Shown: in pieces, positions 23,876 to 32,117 of the stretch | Numbering within the stretch: position 1 is the stretch's first letter | Layout: each line of letters starts with the position of its first letter | Translations under genes and position numbers: made by a program | The notes under the pieces: model-generated | Told to the model about the DNA's origin: nothing | The model's input: only the letters and a program-made list of their open reading frames with translations | Databases searched by the model: none | Source: CAZQCV01 sp964591665 | GTDB lineage: Bacteria > Patescibacteriota > Minisyncoccia > Phycocordibacterales > UBA9973 | Assembly: GCA_964591665.1 (NCBI GenBank) | Contig: CAZQCV010000006.1 | Span: forward strand, 1 to 34,944 | DNA length: 34,944 bases | Direction of reading: 5' to 3'

Positions 23876-23892
23876 GTTTTCTTTGCTGCCCC

Positions 23893-23920
23893 TTGCAAAA
23901 TATGCTTTTTCGTGTATACT
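23893..23920 (+). promoter_or_regulatory. Promoter of the tRNA cluster
   Basis: TTGCAA (23893-23898) and TATACT (23915-23920) are 16 nt apart, the best -35/-10 pair seen in the window. It lies 18 nt before the first tRNA gene. Confidence 0.7.
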
Positions 23921-23938
23921 AGACAAGTTCTATCTTCA

Positions 23939-24009
23939 CGCGGGGTAGAGAAAAGGTATCTCGCAAGGCTCATAACCTTGAGGCCCCGGTTCAATTCCGG
24001 GCCCCGCAA
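23939..24009 (+). tRNA. Initiator tRNA-fMet (CAU)
   Basis: The cloverleaf is complete: acceptor CGCGGGG/CCCCGCA with the diagnostic C1xA72 mismatch of bacterial initiators, D arm GAGA/TCTC (23948-23962), anticodon arm CAAGG-CTCATAA-CCTTG (23964-23980) and T arm CCCGG-TTCAATT-CCGGG (23985-24001). A73 is at 24009. CCA is not encoded. The anticodon stem has only two of the three G:C pairs usual for initiators (A:T at 29:41). Confidence 0.93.
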
Positions 24010-24062
24010 CAATTCGAAATGTGACAGATTTCATGTGTCTATCAACTTTCGATATATGACAT

Positions 24063-24136
24063 GTCGACGTAGCTCAGTTGGTTAGAGCGTAGCACTCATA
24101 AAGCTAAGGTCGGAGGATCGTTCCCTCCCGTCGACA
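24063..24136 (+). tRNA. tRNA with CAU anticodon (elongator Met, or Ile2)
   Basis: Acceptor GTCGACG/CGTCGAC pairs perfectly. The D arm is GCTC/GAGC. The anticodon loop CTCATAA (24095-24101) carries CAT, and its stem has an A·A at 31:39. The T stem GGAGG/CCTCC encloses ATCGTTC instead of TTCxAxx. CCA is not encoded. The D arm and overall look resemble elongator tRNA-Met, but a lysidine-modified tRNA-Ile2 also has CAU and cannot be excluded by eye. Confidence 0.8.
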
Positions 24137-24146
24137 CAAAGAATAT

Positions 24147-24174
24147 TTGGTTATCAGTATTCTTGTGGTATAGT
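24147..24174 (+). promoter_or_regulatory. Putative promoter for tRNA-Asp
   Basis: TTGGTT (24147-24152) and TATAGT (24169-24174) are 16 nt apart, 9 nt before tRNA-Asp. A 7-bp inverted repeat (AAGAATA 24139-24145, TATTCTT 24158-24164) overlaps the -35 box. It may be a processing or weak termination hairpin after the preceding tRNA. Confidence 0.45.
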
Positions 24175-24183
24175 TGCCACTAT

Positions 24184-24257
24184 GCAGTCGTAGCTCAACT
24201 GGTTAGAGCACCCGCCTGTCACGCGGGAGGTTGCGGGTTCAAGTCCCGTCGACTGCG
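24184..24257 (+). tRNA. tRNA-Asp (GUC)
   Basis: Acceptor GCAGTCG/CGACTGC, D arm GCTC/GAGC, anticodon arm CCCGC-CTGTCAC-GCGGG with anticodon GTC, T arm GCGGG-TTCAAGT-CCCGT. G73 is the expected discriminator for aspartate. CCA is not encoded. A terminator follows at once. Confidence 0.95.
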
Positions 24258-24261
24258 CAGC

Positions 24262-24296
24262 AGAAAACACCCCTTATACGGGTGTTTTCTTTTTTC
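24262..24296 (+). terminator. Intrinsic terminator of the tRNA cluster
   Basis: AGAAAACACCC (24262-24272) pairs with GGGTGTTTTCT (24280-24290) around a 7-nt loop, followed by TTTTTC. It is a strong hairpin with a T-run, directly upstream of the leuS promoter. Confidence 0.93.
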
Positions 24297-24320
24297 CTAG
24301 CCTTATTTCGTTTTTTTTAC

Positions 24321-24326
24321 TATACT
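24321..24326 (+). promoter_or_regulatory. -10 box (TATACT), leaderless promoter of leuS
   Basis: TATACT ends 7 nt before the leuS ATG at 24334. The mRNA would have almost no 5' leader, so there is no room for a T-box or attenuator. Confidence 0.65.
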
Positions 24327-24333
24327 CGTATGT

Positions 24334-27300
24334 ATGAAGCAACAGCCCTATAACCATCTAAAAATCGAGAAAAAATGGCAAAAAGCATGGAATGCCAAGG
24401 ATATCTATAAAACCTCAAATAATTCAAAAAAGAAACCATACTATGTGCTCGACATGTTTCCATATCCGTCTGGGCAAGGACTTCATGTAGGACATCCACG
24501 CGGTTATATCGGTTCTGATGTCTTTGCTCGTATGAAACGTATGCAAGGATTCAATGTGCTTCATCCTATGGGATTTGATGCTTTCGGTCTTCCTGCGGAA
24601 CAATATGCGATACAAACAGGAAAGCATCCGAGCATCATCACAAAGAAAGCTATCACTCGATACAAAAAACAACTCGAAATTATCGGATTCTCATATGACT
24701 GGTCTCGAGAAGTGCAGACGATCGATCCTGAATACTACAAATGGACACAATGGATTTTTTTACAGATCTACGGTTCTTGGTATGACAAGAAGAAAAATAA
24801 AGCTCGATCAATTGCCGAGCTTATAAAGATTTTTGAAAAAAGTGGAAATAGTAGTGTCGATGCATTTTGTGATACAGATATAAAAGTATTTTCTCCGAAA
24901 GAATGGAAAGCATTTTCAGAAAAAGAAAAGCAGGACATGCTCATGAAATATCGTCTCGCATATGAAGGCTATGCAGAAGTAAACTGGTGTGCAGAGCTAG
25001 GTACGGTACTTGCAAACGATGAGGTCCTTGAAAAAGACGGCAAACTTGTTTCTGAACGTGGCGACTATCCTGTAGAACGCAAAAGTATGCGTCAGTGGTT
25101 TATGCGTATTACTGCATATGCTGATCGGCTAATCTCTGGACTCGATCTTGTGGACTTTGCTGATTCTACCAAAGAAACACAAAAAAACTGGATAGGGAAA
25201 AGCGAAGGTAGTGAAATAACCTTTGATATTGTATCTCCAAAAAGAAAGATACTGATCGGCACACGAAATGAAGCGAAGTTTCAGATGGTTAAAAAATGTC
25301 TTCCGGAAATGGAAAATATTGAGCTCGTCAGTCTCAATGATATTCCAGCAGTTGATGACAGGGCGCTTGTAGAAGGACCTGATTTTAGAGAAAACGCGAG
25401 AATGAAAGCGAAGTTTTATTTTGAAAAGACTGGTATTCCAACTATTTCAACCGACAATATTTTTTGGGTTGAAAAATGGCCGAAAGATAACGGTGTTATT
25501 GTGCATATGCGCAAAGAGGCAAATCCAGAAAGTGAACGTGCAACTGATGACGAAGTAGTTGCATATTTTGATACCTGGATAGAAAAACATGGTCCATCTA
25601 AAGCACATTTTATATTTGCTCTTGCATATGCCGATCACGACGGTGTCCAAGAAACAGAATCTACACAACGAGAATATATTTTACAAAATAAAGCAGTTAA
25701 AGATTTCCCAGCTGGATATCCGATGGAGCATTTTCTTAAGGACGCAAAAACAGGGGAATTTAAGCGGGAACAAAAAGATGAGGTTCGTTATGACAAGCTT
25801 ATAGAAAAACTGAGAGAGGTTGCAGATGCATGGCTCGGTACAAAAAAACAAATGACAGTGTTTACTACCCGTGCCGATACGCTCTTTGGTGTGACGTATG
25901 TGGTACTTGCTCCTGAGCACGATCTTGTTAGAGAACTTTTGCCAAGCTGTGAAAATAAAAAAGAAGTTGAGCAATATATTGAAATAGTAAAAAACAAAAC
26001 GCAAGAAGAGCGAGCAGAAAGCAAAGAAAAAACTGGTGTTGAATTAAAAGGTATTTACGCTGTAAACCCAGCAAATGGGGAACAGGTGCCTGTGTGGATT
26101 GCTGACTATGTGCTCGCGAGTTACGGAACCGGTGCGGTCATGGCTGTGCCTGCGCACGATGAGCGCGATTTTGAATTTGCGAAGAAATATAATTTGCCGA
26201 TTAAACATGTAGTTGCAGTTGATTTTAAGGGTAAAGGTAAATATGAAATTAGACCTAACGTTGAAACGATAGAGAGAAGAACTATTACTGTCGCTTTAAA
26301 AAATAGTAAGGGAGAAATCCTTGTAATTGTTGAACCTGAAACTACTACGCTGATTGGTGGTGGTATAGAAGAAGGAGAAACCCCAGAACAGACAGTGCTT
26401 CGAGAAATTAAAGAAGAAACAGGTTATACAGATATTTCGATTGAGTCTAGGGTTATTGATAATTATTTTGCGCATTCTTTTAGATATACGAAACAAAAGA
26501 ATGTTAAGAGTAATGACTATGTGTTTACTGCTATTTTACATAGTGGAAATAAAATAACATCAGAAGCAGATTCAGGTCGTCACGAATTACGCTGGGTAAA
26601 AGCATCCGAGGTTGGGAATCTGATTCCAGAGTTCCACCATCATCATCAAATTTGGAATCTCATACGTAAGCCTCTAGTTACCAACTATGGCGTTCTTGTA
26701 AACTCAGACAAATTTGACGGTCTATCTTCTGATCAAGCAAAAAAAGAAATCACAAAATTTGTCGGTGGTAAACTTGTTACCAAATACAAAATGCGTGACG
26801 CTATTTTTGCTCGACAGCGATATTGGGGTGAACCGATACCACTTATTCATGATAAAAAAACAGGACTTATAAAAGAAATAAAGACGAAAGATCTTCCACT
26901 TAAACTTCCAAATGTTAAATCTTATAAACCAACAGGAACAGGCGAGAGTCCACTTGCTGGCGTGAAATCATGGGTAAATGCTGGATATGAAACCAACACC
27001 ATGCCAGGTTGGGCTGGTTCGTCATGGTACTTCTTGCGCTATATGGATCCGAAAAACAAAAAAGCACTTGTTGGTGCAAAGGAAGTTAACTACTGGAAAA
27101 ATGTAGATATGTATGTTGGTGGAACAGAACACAATACTGGGCATTTGCTCTATGCCCGTTTTTGGCACAAATTCTTGTACGATATAGGTGTTGCAAAAAC
27201 AGAAGAACCATTTAAAGCACTTCGTCATCAAGGCATGATCGGTGGTGCAGACGGACGTAAAATGTCAAAGCGATGGGGAAATGTCGTTAACCCAGATGAT

Positions 27301-27933
27301 GTGGTAAAAACCTATGGTGCAGATACACTTCGTGTATTTGAAATGTTTCTTGGTCCATTCGAGGGAAGTCTGCCATGGTCAACAGAAGGCATCATTGGTT
27401 CACGAAGATTTGTTGAACGTGTATGGCGACTCGGCGAACGCGTGCTCTCTGAAAATCATAAAAAAACTAACGAGGCACTGACGACGGTACTTCATAAAAC
27501 TATCAAAAAAGTAACAGAAGATATTCAAAGTTTCAGTTTCAATACTGCGGTCTCTTCTATGATGATATTTGTAAATGAAGTAGAAAAAGAAAAAGAACTG
27601 TCTGTAAAAGATTTCAAATTATTCCTCGCAATACTCGCACCATTTGCATCGCATATGACAGATGAGTTGTGGCAGCAGACAGGGGAGAAAACCTCGATCC
27701 ATCTCGCACCATGGCCAAAGTACGATCAGAAGTTTCTTGTGGAATCTTCAGTAACTCTTGCTATACAAATAAATGGTAAAGTGCGCGGTACCGTTGTTGC
27801 ACCAGTTGATGCACAACAAGAGGCTATTATTGCTCTTGTTCAAAAACAGCCGTTGTTTGATACGTATCTAAAAGATAAGGAAATAAAGAAGATAATTTAC
27901 GTCAGTGGAAAGCTTATTAGTTTTGTTGTGTAG
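24334..27933 (+). CDS. leuS: Leucyl-tRNA synthetase with HAM1-like and Nudix insertions
   Basis: At 1199 residues the product is about 340 longer than usual LeuRS. The class I core is complete: HVGH at 51-54, MRQWFMRITAYADRL before CP1, SSWYFLRY, KMSKR at 976-980 and a C-terminal tRNA-binding part. The CP1 editing site is intact, with TTRADT at 511-516 and HDERD at 608-612. Between WIGKSEG (~286-292) and TTRADT lies a HAM1/RdgB-like domain (~304-502) with GTRNEAKF (309-316), E353-N354 and D374. Between the end of the HDERD helix and YGVLVNSDKFDG (~785) lies a Nudix domain (~640-782) with a perfect box: G676, E682, R690-E691, E694-E695, G697. Both insertions are in frame, without intein splice motifs. 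The fusion would sit next to the editing pocket. It follows the tRNA cluster and has a leaderless promoter. Confidence 0.95.
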   Translation: MKQQPYNHLKIEKKWQKAWNAKDIYKTSNNSKKKPYYVLDMFPYPSGQGLHVGHPRGYIGSDVFARMKRMQGFNVLHPMGFDAFGLPAEQYAIQTGKHPSIITKKAITRYKKQLEIIGFSYDWSREVQTIDPEYYKWTQWIFLQIYGSWYDKKKNKARSIAELIKIFEKSGNSSVDAFCDTDIKVFSPKEWKAFSEKEKQDMLMKYRLAYEGYAEVNWCAELGTVLANDEVLEKDGKLVSERGDYPVERKSMRQWFMRITAYADRLISGLDLVDFADSTKETQKNWIGKSEGSEITFDIVSPKRKILIGTRNEAKFQMVKKCLPEMENIELVSLNDIPAVDDRALVEGPDFRENARMKAKFYFEKTGIPTISTDNIFWVEKWPKDNGVIVHMRKEANPESERATDDEVVAYFDTWIEKHGPSKAHFIFALAYADHDGVQETESTQREYILQNKAVKDFPAGYPMEHFLKDAKTGEFKREQKDEVRYDKLIEKLREVADAWLGTKKQMTVFTTRADTLFGVTYVVLAPEHDLVRELLPSCENKKEVEQYIEIVKNKTQEERAESKEKTGVELKGIYAVNPANGEQVPVWIADYVLASYGTGAVMAVPAHDERDFEFAKKYNLPIKHVVAVDFKGKGKYEIRPNVETIERRTITVALKNSKGEILVIVEPETTTLIGGGIEEGETPEQTVLREIKEETGYTDISIESRVIDNYFAHSFRYTKQKNVKSNDYVFTAILHSGNKITSEADSGRHELRWVKASEVGNLIPEFHHHHQIWNLIRKPLVTNYGVLVNSDKFDGLSSDQAKKEITKFVGGKLVTKYKMRDAIFARQRYWGEPIPLIHDKKTGLIKEIKTKDLPLKLPNVKSYKPTGTGESPLAGVKSWVNAGYETNTMPGWAGSSWYFLRYMDPKNKKALVGAKEVNYWKNVDMYVGGTEHNTGHLLYARFWHKFLYDIGVAKTEEPFKALRHQGMIGGADGRKMSKRWGNVVNPDDVVKTYGADTLRVFEMFLGPFEGSLPWSTEGIIGSRRFVERVWRLGERVLSENHKKTNEALTTVLHKTIKKVTEDIQSFSFNTAVSSMMIFVNEVEKEKELSVKDFKLFLAILAPFASHMTDELWQQTGEKTSIHLAPWPKYDQKFLVESSVTLAIQINGKVRGTVVAPVDAQQEAIIALVQKQPLFDTYLKDKEIKKIIYVSGKLISFVV

Positions 27934-27945
27934 CATATAATTCTA

Positions 27946-28009
27946 TTGCTAAAGGGGTATCCAAAGCGTTATAATATGAGTACTGTTTATTAGAACGTAA
28001 TGTACTCAT
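27946..28009 (+). promoter_or_regulatory. Promoter and 5'-UTR inverted repeat of the O-antigen-ligase-like gene
   Basis: TTGCTA (27946-27951) and TATAAT (27970-27975) are 18 nt apart. Unlike most genes here, this promoter leaves a leader of about 30 nt. A perfect 8-bp inverted repeat, ATGAGTAC (27976-27983) and GTACTCAT (28002-28009), spans the presumed transcript start and ends 3 nt before the ATG. It may be an operator, or a hairpin that hides the start codon. Confidence 0.5.
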
Positions 28010-28012
28010 TTT

Positions 28013-30346
28013 ATGCTTGAACACAAAAAAGGCGTCTTTGATAAGATTGCTCGAAATGTCCTCTTAATAACCGTCGGACTATTACCATTATTCTTTATTC
28101 CTGGTTTAGGTATCGCTGTTGAAATAAGTAAGACGTATCTTCTTGCGATTGGTGTGGCACTTGGTTTTGTTTTTTGGATTATAGGTAGACTTGTTGATGG
28201 AACACTAAGTATTCCTAAAAATATTTTCATTGCTTCAAGCATTGTTCTCGTGCTCGTATTCTTCCTATCTGCTCTTTTTTCTCCTGCACCATCGGTTTCT
28301 TTTGGAGGGCAAGCGCTTGAAGTTGGTACGTTTGCATCAATGCTTATCCTTGTAGGATTCTTTATTTTACCGATGGTGATTTTCCGAAATGCAAAACAGG
28401 TGACTATGGCATATTTTGCCCTTTTTGTAGGTTTTATTGTAAGTAGCCTCTTTCAAATTCTTTATGTGTTTATTGGCCCTAAATATCTTTCGCTTGGTAC
28501 TTTTTTCTCTAGCACCTCAAACCTTATCGGAAAGTGGAACGATTACGCTATCTTTGTTGGATTGATTGCGTTGCTTGGGTTGCTAACGATTGAACTTTTC
28601 CAGCTTAATAAAATTCAAAAGATTATTCTCTCAGGAATTCTCGTTGTAAGTGCCTTTTTTCTTGCGCTGGTGAACTTTATATCAGTATGGATTGTGTTAG
28701 GTGTTTTCGCTCTGGTCGTGTTTATTTACACACTATCAGTTCGACGTCTTGGTGAAGGAGAGAATGCTCTCAAAGTATTTCCGCTCCCATCGTTTTTAGC
28801 TGTTGTAATATGTCTTCTCTTTATCTTAGGTAATACACTCATTGGTGGCTTCTTGTCATCTAAACTAGGTATTTTCCAAACAGAGGTTAGACCTTCAGTT
28901 TCTAGTACTGCGCAGATTATGAAAGCAAGTATGTGGAAACATCCAATCCTAGGCGAGGGACCAAACCGTTTTAGTGAAGCATGGTCACTCTATCATGCAC
29001 AAGATGTCAACAGTAGTCTGTTCTGGGACACTAACTTTTCTTCTGGTTTTGGCCTTATTCCATCCTTTTCAGTTACAACAGGTATTCTTGGTGTGATAGC
29101 ATGGCTTGTATTTATCGTACTGTTTGTGTGGTTCGGTGTGAAATATGCACTTCGTTTTAATGGAGAACGATCCGTGAACTATTCTCTAGTAAGTACCTTT
29201 GTTCTATCACTGTATTTATGGATATTTGCAATTATTTATAATCCTGGCATCGTCCCGTTTTCGCTCGCTTTTGGATTTTCAGGGATGATGATTGGTCTTG
29301 CGATCTCTAAAGGGTACATTGATGAATTAGAAGTTTCTTTCCTGAAAGATCCAAGACATAGTTTCTTTTCAATTCTTGCACTGGTTGTCGTTTTGATTGC
29401 ATTGATCGGCGGCATGTACGTCACTGTTGAGAAACTTGCAGGAACAATTGCATATGCTCGAAGTTCTCAGGTTCCAAATACTCCAGAAGGAATGGACCTT
29501 GCAGATCTTCGTCTCTCAAAAGCAATCGCACTCGATGCAAATGATACCTACTATCGTAACCTCGCGTTACTCTCAATGGTGAAATTAGATACACTCGTTA
29601 ATAAACAAGATGTTTCAAAAGAAACACTTAAAACTCAATTTCAAGCTTTTTTTGGTCGCGCTACCGCTGCTGCTCAGGCGGCAATTAATCTCGACCGTAC
29701 AAATGCTCAAAACTGGATAACTATTGGTCAGGTATATCAGGCTGTTGTACCACTTTCAATTCCTGGTGCTTATGAAAATGCAAAACAAGCATATCAAGAA
29801 GCAAAAAAACGCTCACCACTTAACCCGGGTATTGAGCTTATACTTGCTCGGTTAGATGTCGACAAAAAGGACACAGCTAGTGCTCGTTTGCACATTGAAG
29901 AAGCTCTCAAACTTAAACCTAACTATACAGAAGCGGTGTTTCTCTTGTCTCAAATTGAAGTAAGTGAAGGAAATATTGCTAAGGCAATTACTCGTGTTGA
30001 AAACGCTGCGACACTCGACCCGAATAATAGCAACCTATTTTTCCAATTAGGACTTTTGAAATATAACAATAAAGATTGGGAAGGTGCCGTAAGCGCTTTT
30101 GAAAGATCTGTGATAATTAATCCTAGCTCTCTGAACACTCACTACTTTTTAGGTTTAGCATATGACAAGGCAGGTAATACTGCACTCGCGCTTAAGCAAT
30201 TTAAAGCTCTTGCTACACAGGTAAAAGATAATGAGAGTTTGAACAAGATAATTGCGAATCTAGAAGCAGGGCGACCTGCTATCGAAACAGTAGAACCGAC
30301 ACCAGAGAAATCAAAAGATCTTCCTGTAAAAGAAGTAAAAAAATAA
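28013..30346 (+). CDS. O-antigen ligase/Wzy-like membrane protein with TPR domain
   Basis: The 777-residue product has about twelve membrane helices in residues ~15-475. Between them lies a large outer loop with HPILGEGPNRFSEAWSLYH (~307-325), the hallmark H/P-x-G-x-G pattern of the O-antigen ligase/Wzy_C family. The C-terminal ~280 residues carry TPR-like repeats, including AVFLLSQIEVSEGNIAKAITRVENAATLDPNN and LFFQLGLLKYNNKDWEGAVSAFERSVIINPSS. This pairing of a ligase core and TPR tail is seen in glycan ligases and pilin O-oligosaccharyltransferases. A role in glycosylating surface polymer or pilin is inferred, not shown. murJ follows after 14 nt. Confidence 0.75.
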   Translation: MLEHKKGVFDKIARNVLLITVGLLPLFFIPGLGIAVEISKTYLLAIGVALGFVFWIIGRLVDGTLSIPKNIFIASSIVLVLVFFLSALFSPAPSVSFGGQALEVGTFASMLILVGFFILPMVIFRNAKQVTMAYFALFVGFIVSSLFQILYVFIGPKYLSLGTFFSSTSNLIGKWNDYAIFVGLIALLGLLTIELFQLNKIQKIILSGILVVSAFFLALVNFISVWIVLGVFALVVFIYTLSVRRLGEGENALKVFPLPSFLAVVICLLFILGNTLIGGFLSSKLGIFQTEVRPSVSSTAQIMKASMWKHPILGEGPNRFSEAWSLYHAQDVNSSLFWDTNFSSGFGLIPSFSVTTGILGVIAWLVFIVLFVWFGVKYALRFNGERSVNYSLVSTFVLSLYLWIFAIIYNPGIVPFSLAFGFSGMMIGLAISKGYIDELEVSFLKDPRHSFFSILALVVVLIALIGGMYVTVEKLAGTIAYARSSQVPNTPEGMDLADLRLSKAIALDANDTYYRNLALLSMVKLDTLVNKQDVSKETLKTQFQAFFGRATAAAQAAINLDRTNAQNWITIGQVYQAVVPLSIPGAYENAKQAYQEAKKRSPLNPGIELILARLDVDKKDTASARLHIEEALKLKPNYTEAVFLLSQIEVSEGNIAKAITRVENAATLDPNNSNLFFQLGLLKYNNKDWEGAVSAFERSVIINPSSLNTHYFLGLAYDKAGNTALALKQFKALATQVKDNESLNKIIANLEAGRPAIETVEPTPEKSKDLPVKEVKK

Positions 30347-30360
30347 TACAGTAGTCTTTC

Positions 30361-32055
30361 ATGGTAAAACGATTACTTGCGCTGGTTAATAAAAAGTATG
30401 GTGGTATCCATGAGGCTGCCATACTTTTAGGTTTGGCGTCTTTTTCTTCTCAGTTTCTGGGTCTTATACGAGATCGAGCTTTGGTAAGCGTCGTCGGGCC
30501 TGGATCGATCCTGGACACTTACTATGTTTCTTTTAGGGTACCAGATCTTATTTTTGCATTGTTTGCATCCCTGGTCTCTGTTACCGCGCTTGTTCCAATT
30601 TTGCAGAGGTTTAAGCAAGAAGATGACCGAATCGATATACATATGCAAGAATTTCTTAATACGCTTCTCGTAGTGTTTAGTGGAGTGTTAATTGTTGTCT
30701 GTTTGGCAGTATATGTAACAATGCCGTATATCATGCAGTTCTTTGTCTCTGATACCTCGAGTGACACCTATGCGCTTGTTGTTTTGATGAGTAGAATCAT
30801 GCTTCTCTCGCCAATATTTTTTGGATTGCAAAATATTTTTACAAGTGTGACCCAGTTGTATAAAAAGTTCTTTGTTTTTGCAATTGCTCCTATCGTATAC
30901 AATCTTGGGATATTGTTTGGTGTTACTGTTTTGTATCCTATATTAGGGCCTAAAGGTCTTGCGTATGGTGTTATCTTGGGAGCCTTCGTCCATATGGCCA
31001 TACAAGTACCACTTTTGTATTATCTTGGATTTTCTTTTGCTCGTCCCTCATTTAAAAAATATTGGAGTGCCTTAAGAGAAGTGTTTATGATTTCAATTCC
31101 ACGTACGATAACACTTAGCCTTTCAAATATTACATTATTTTTTATTACACTACTTCTTGTTCATATTTCTACCGGTAGTGTGTCGCTCTTTAATTTTGCA
31201 TTGAATGTACAGTCTATTCCTCTGATGGTTATTGGGCTTTCATATGCAGTGGCTTCATTCCCGACGCTTGTCGAGTCTTATCATGTTTCTCATGAAGTTT
31301 TTAGAAAGACCGCAACAGCGATTGGTCGGTCTATTATCTTTTGGTCATTACCATGTATGGCGCTGTTTATTGTGTTGCGCGCTCATATTATTCGTGTGAT
31401 TTATGGATCCTCCAGTTTTTCTTGGGGGGATACGCGTACAACGGCAGCGTTGTTTGCGCTTGTTACTGTAAGTATTGTATTTCAATCTCTTATTCTTCTT
31501 TTTGTCAGAATGTATTACGCATCAGGTAAAACTAAGTTTCCACTCATCTTTTCTTTATTGGGAGGTGTACTTTCTATCCTCATTGCGACATTTGGTGTTT
31601 TGTATTACGACAACATACCTGGACACGATCTTTTTAGCTCATTTGTCTTTCGTTTCAGTACAGAAGATACTAGACCAGAACTACTCTTTGTCGGCGTCGG
31701 GTACGTGGTAGGGTATTTAGCGACGATGATCAGTCTATGTATTGGTTTAAAAATACATTTTCAATATTCTGTAATTAAAGAATATGGAACCCTATTTCTA
31801 AAAACCTTACTAGGTACTATTGGTATTGCTGGGGTTTCTTATTTAACCCTTGCGTTTCTTGCGCCATTTTTCCCATTAAATTCATTCCCGAACGTCCTTC
31901 TTCATGGTCTTATTTCTGGCGTTACAGGAATCATTTTTGGTGCGGGTATATTTTATCTGTTAAAAATCGAAGAGTTTCTGGTCGTTATTGATGCAATTAA
32001 GCGACATACTTTCTGGAAAGTTAAAATTATTGCACCAAATGAATCCGACTTGTAA
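30361..32055 (+). CDS. murJ: MurJ/MviN-type lipid II flippase
   Basis: The 564-residue membrane protein has about 14 helices. The N-terminus contains GLASFSSQFLGLIRDRALVSVVGPGSILDTYYVSFRVPD, the family signature with the functionally important RDR. It exports the peptidoglycan precursor lipid II across the membrane. A basic tail (IDAIKRHTFWKVK) ends the protein. The 14-nt gap from the O-antigen-ligase-like gene suggests a joint cell-envelope unit. Confidence 0.92.
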   Translation: MVKRLLALVNKKYGGIHEAAILLGLASFSSQFLGLIRDRALVSVVGPGSILDTYYVSFRVPDLIFALFASLVSVTALVPILQRFKQEDDRIDIHMQEFLNTLLVVFSGVLIVVCLAVYVTMPYIMQFFVSDTSSDTYALVVLMSRIMLLSPIFFGLQNIFTSVTQLYKKFFVFAIAPIVYNLGILFGVTVLYPILGPKGLAYGVILGAFVHMAIQVPLLYYLGFSFARPSFKKYWSALREVFMISIPRTITLSLSNITLFFITLLLVHISTGSVSLFNFALNVQSIPLMVIGLSYAVASFPTLVESYHVSHEVFRKTATAIGRSIIFWSLPCMALFIVLRAHIIRVIYGSSSFSWGDTRTTAALFALVTVSIVFQSLILLFVRMYYASGKTKFPLIFSLLGGVLSILIATFGVLYYDNIPGHDLFSSFVFRFSTEDTRPELLFVGVGYVVGYLATMISLCIGLKIHFQYSVIKEYGTLFLKTLLGTIGIAGVSYLTLAFLAPFFPLNSFPNVLLHGLISGVTGIIFGAGIFYLLKIEEFLVVIDAIKRHTFWKVKIIAPNESDL

Positions 32056-32117
32056 TCATTGTGTTTTTCGGTACTTCATGCTAAAAACAAAAGGTACATA
32101 AACTATTTATATTACCT

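Noticed and set aside
24297..24333. T-box or leader-peptide control of leuS
   Set aside because: There are only about 37 nt between the tRNA terminator and the start codon, with the -10 box 7 nt from the ATG.
25200..26700. Inteins as the cause of the long LeuRS
   Set aside because: No Cys/Ser start, HN-C ending or endonuclease motifs are present. The insertions instead show HAM1 and Nudix motifs and enter at loop positions of CP1.
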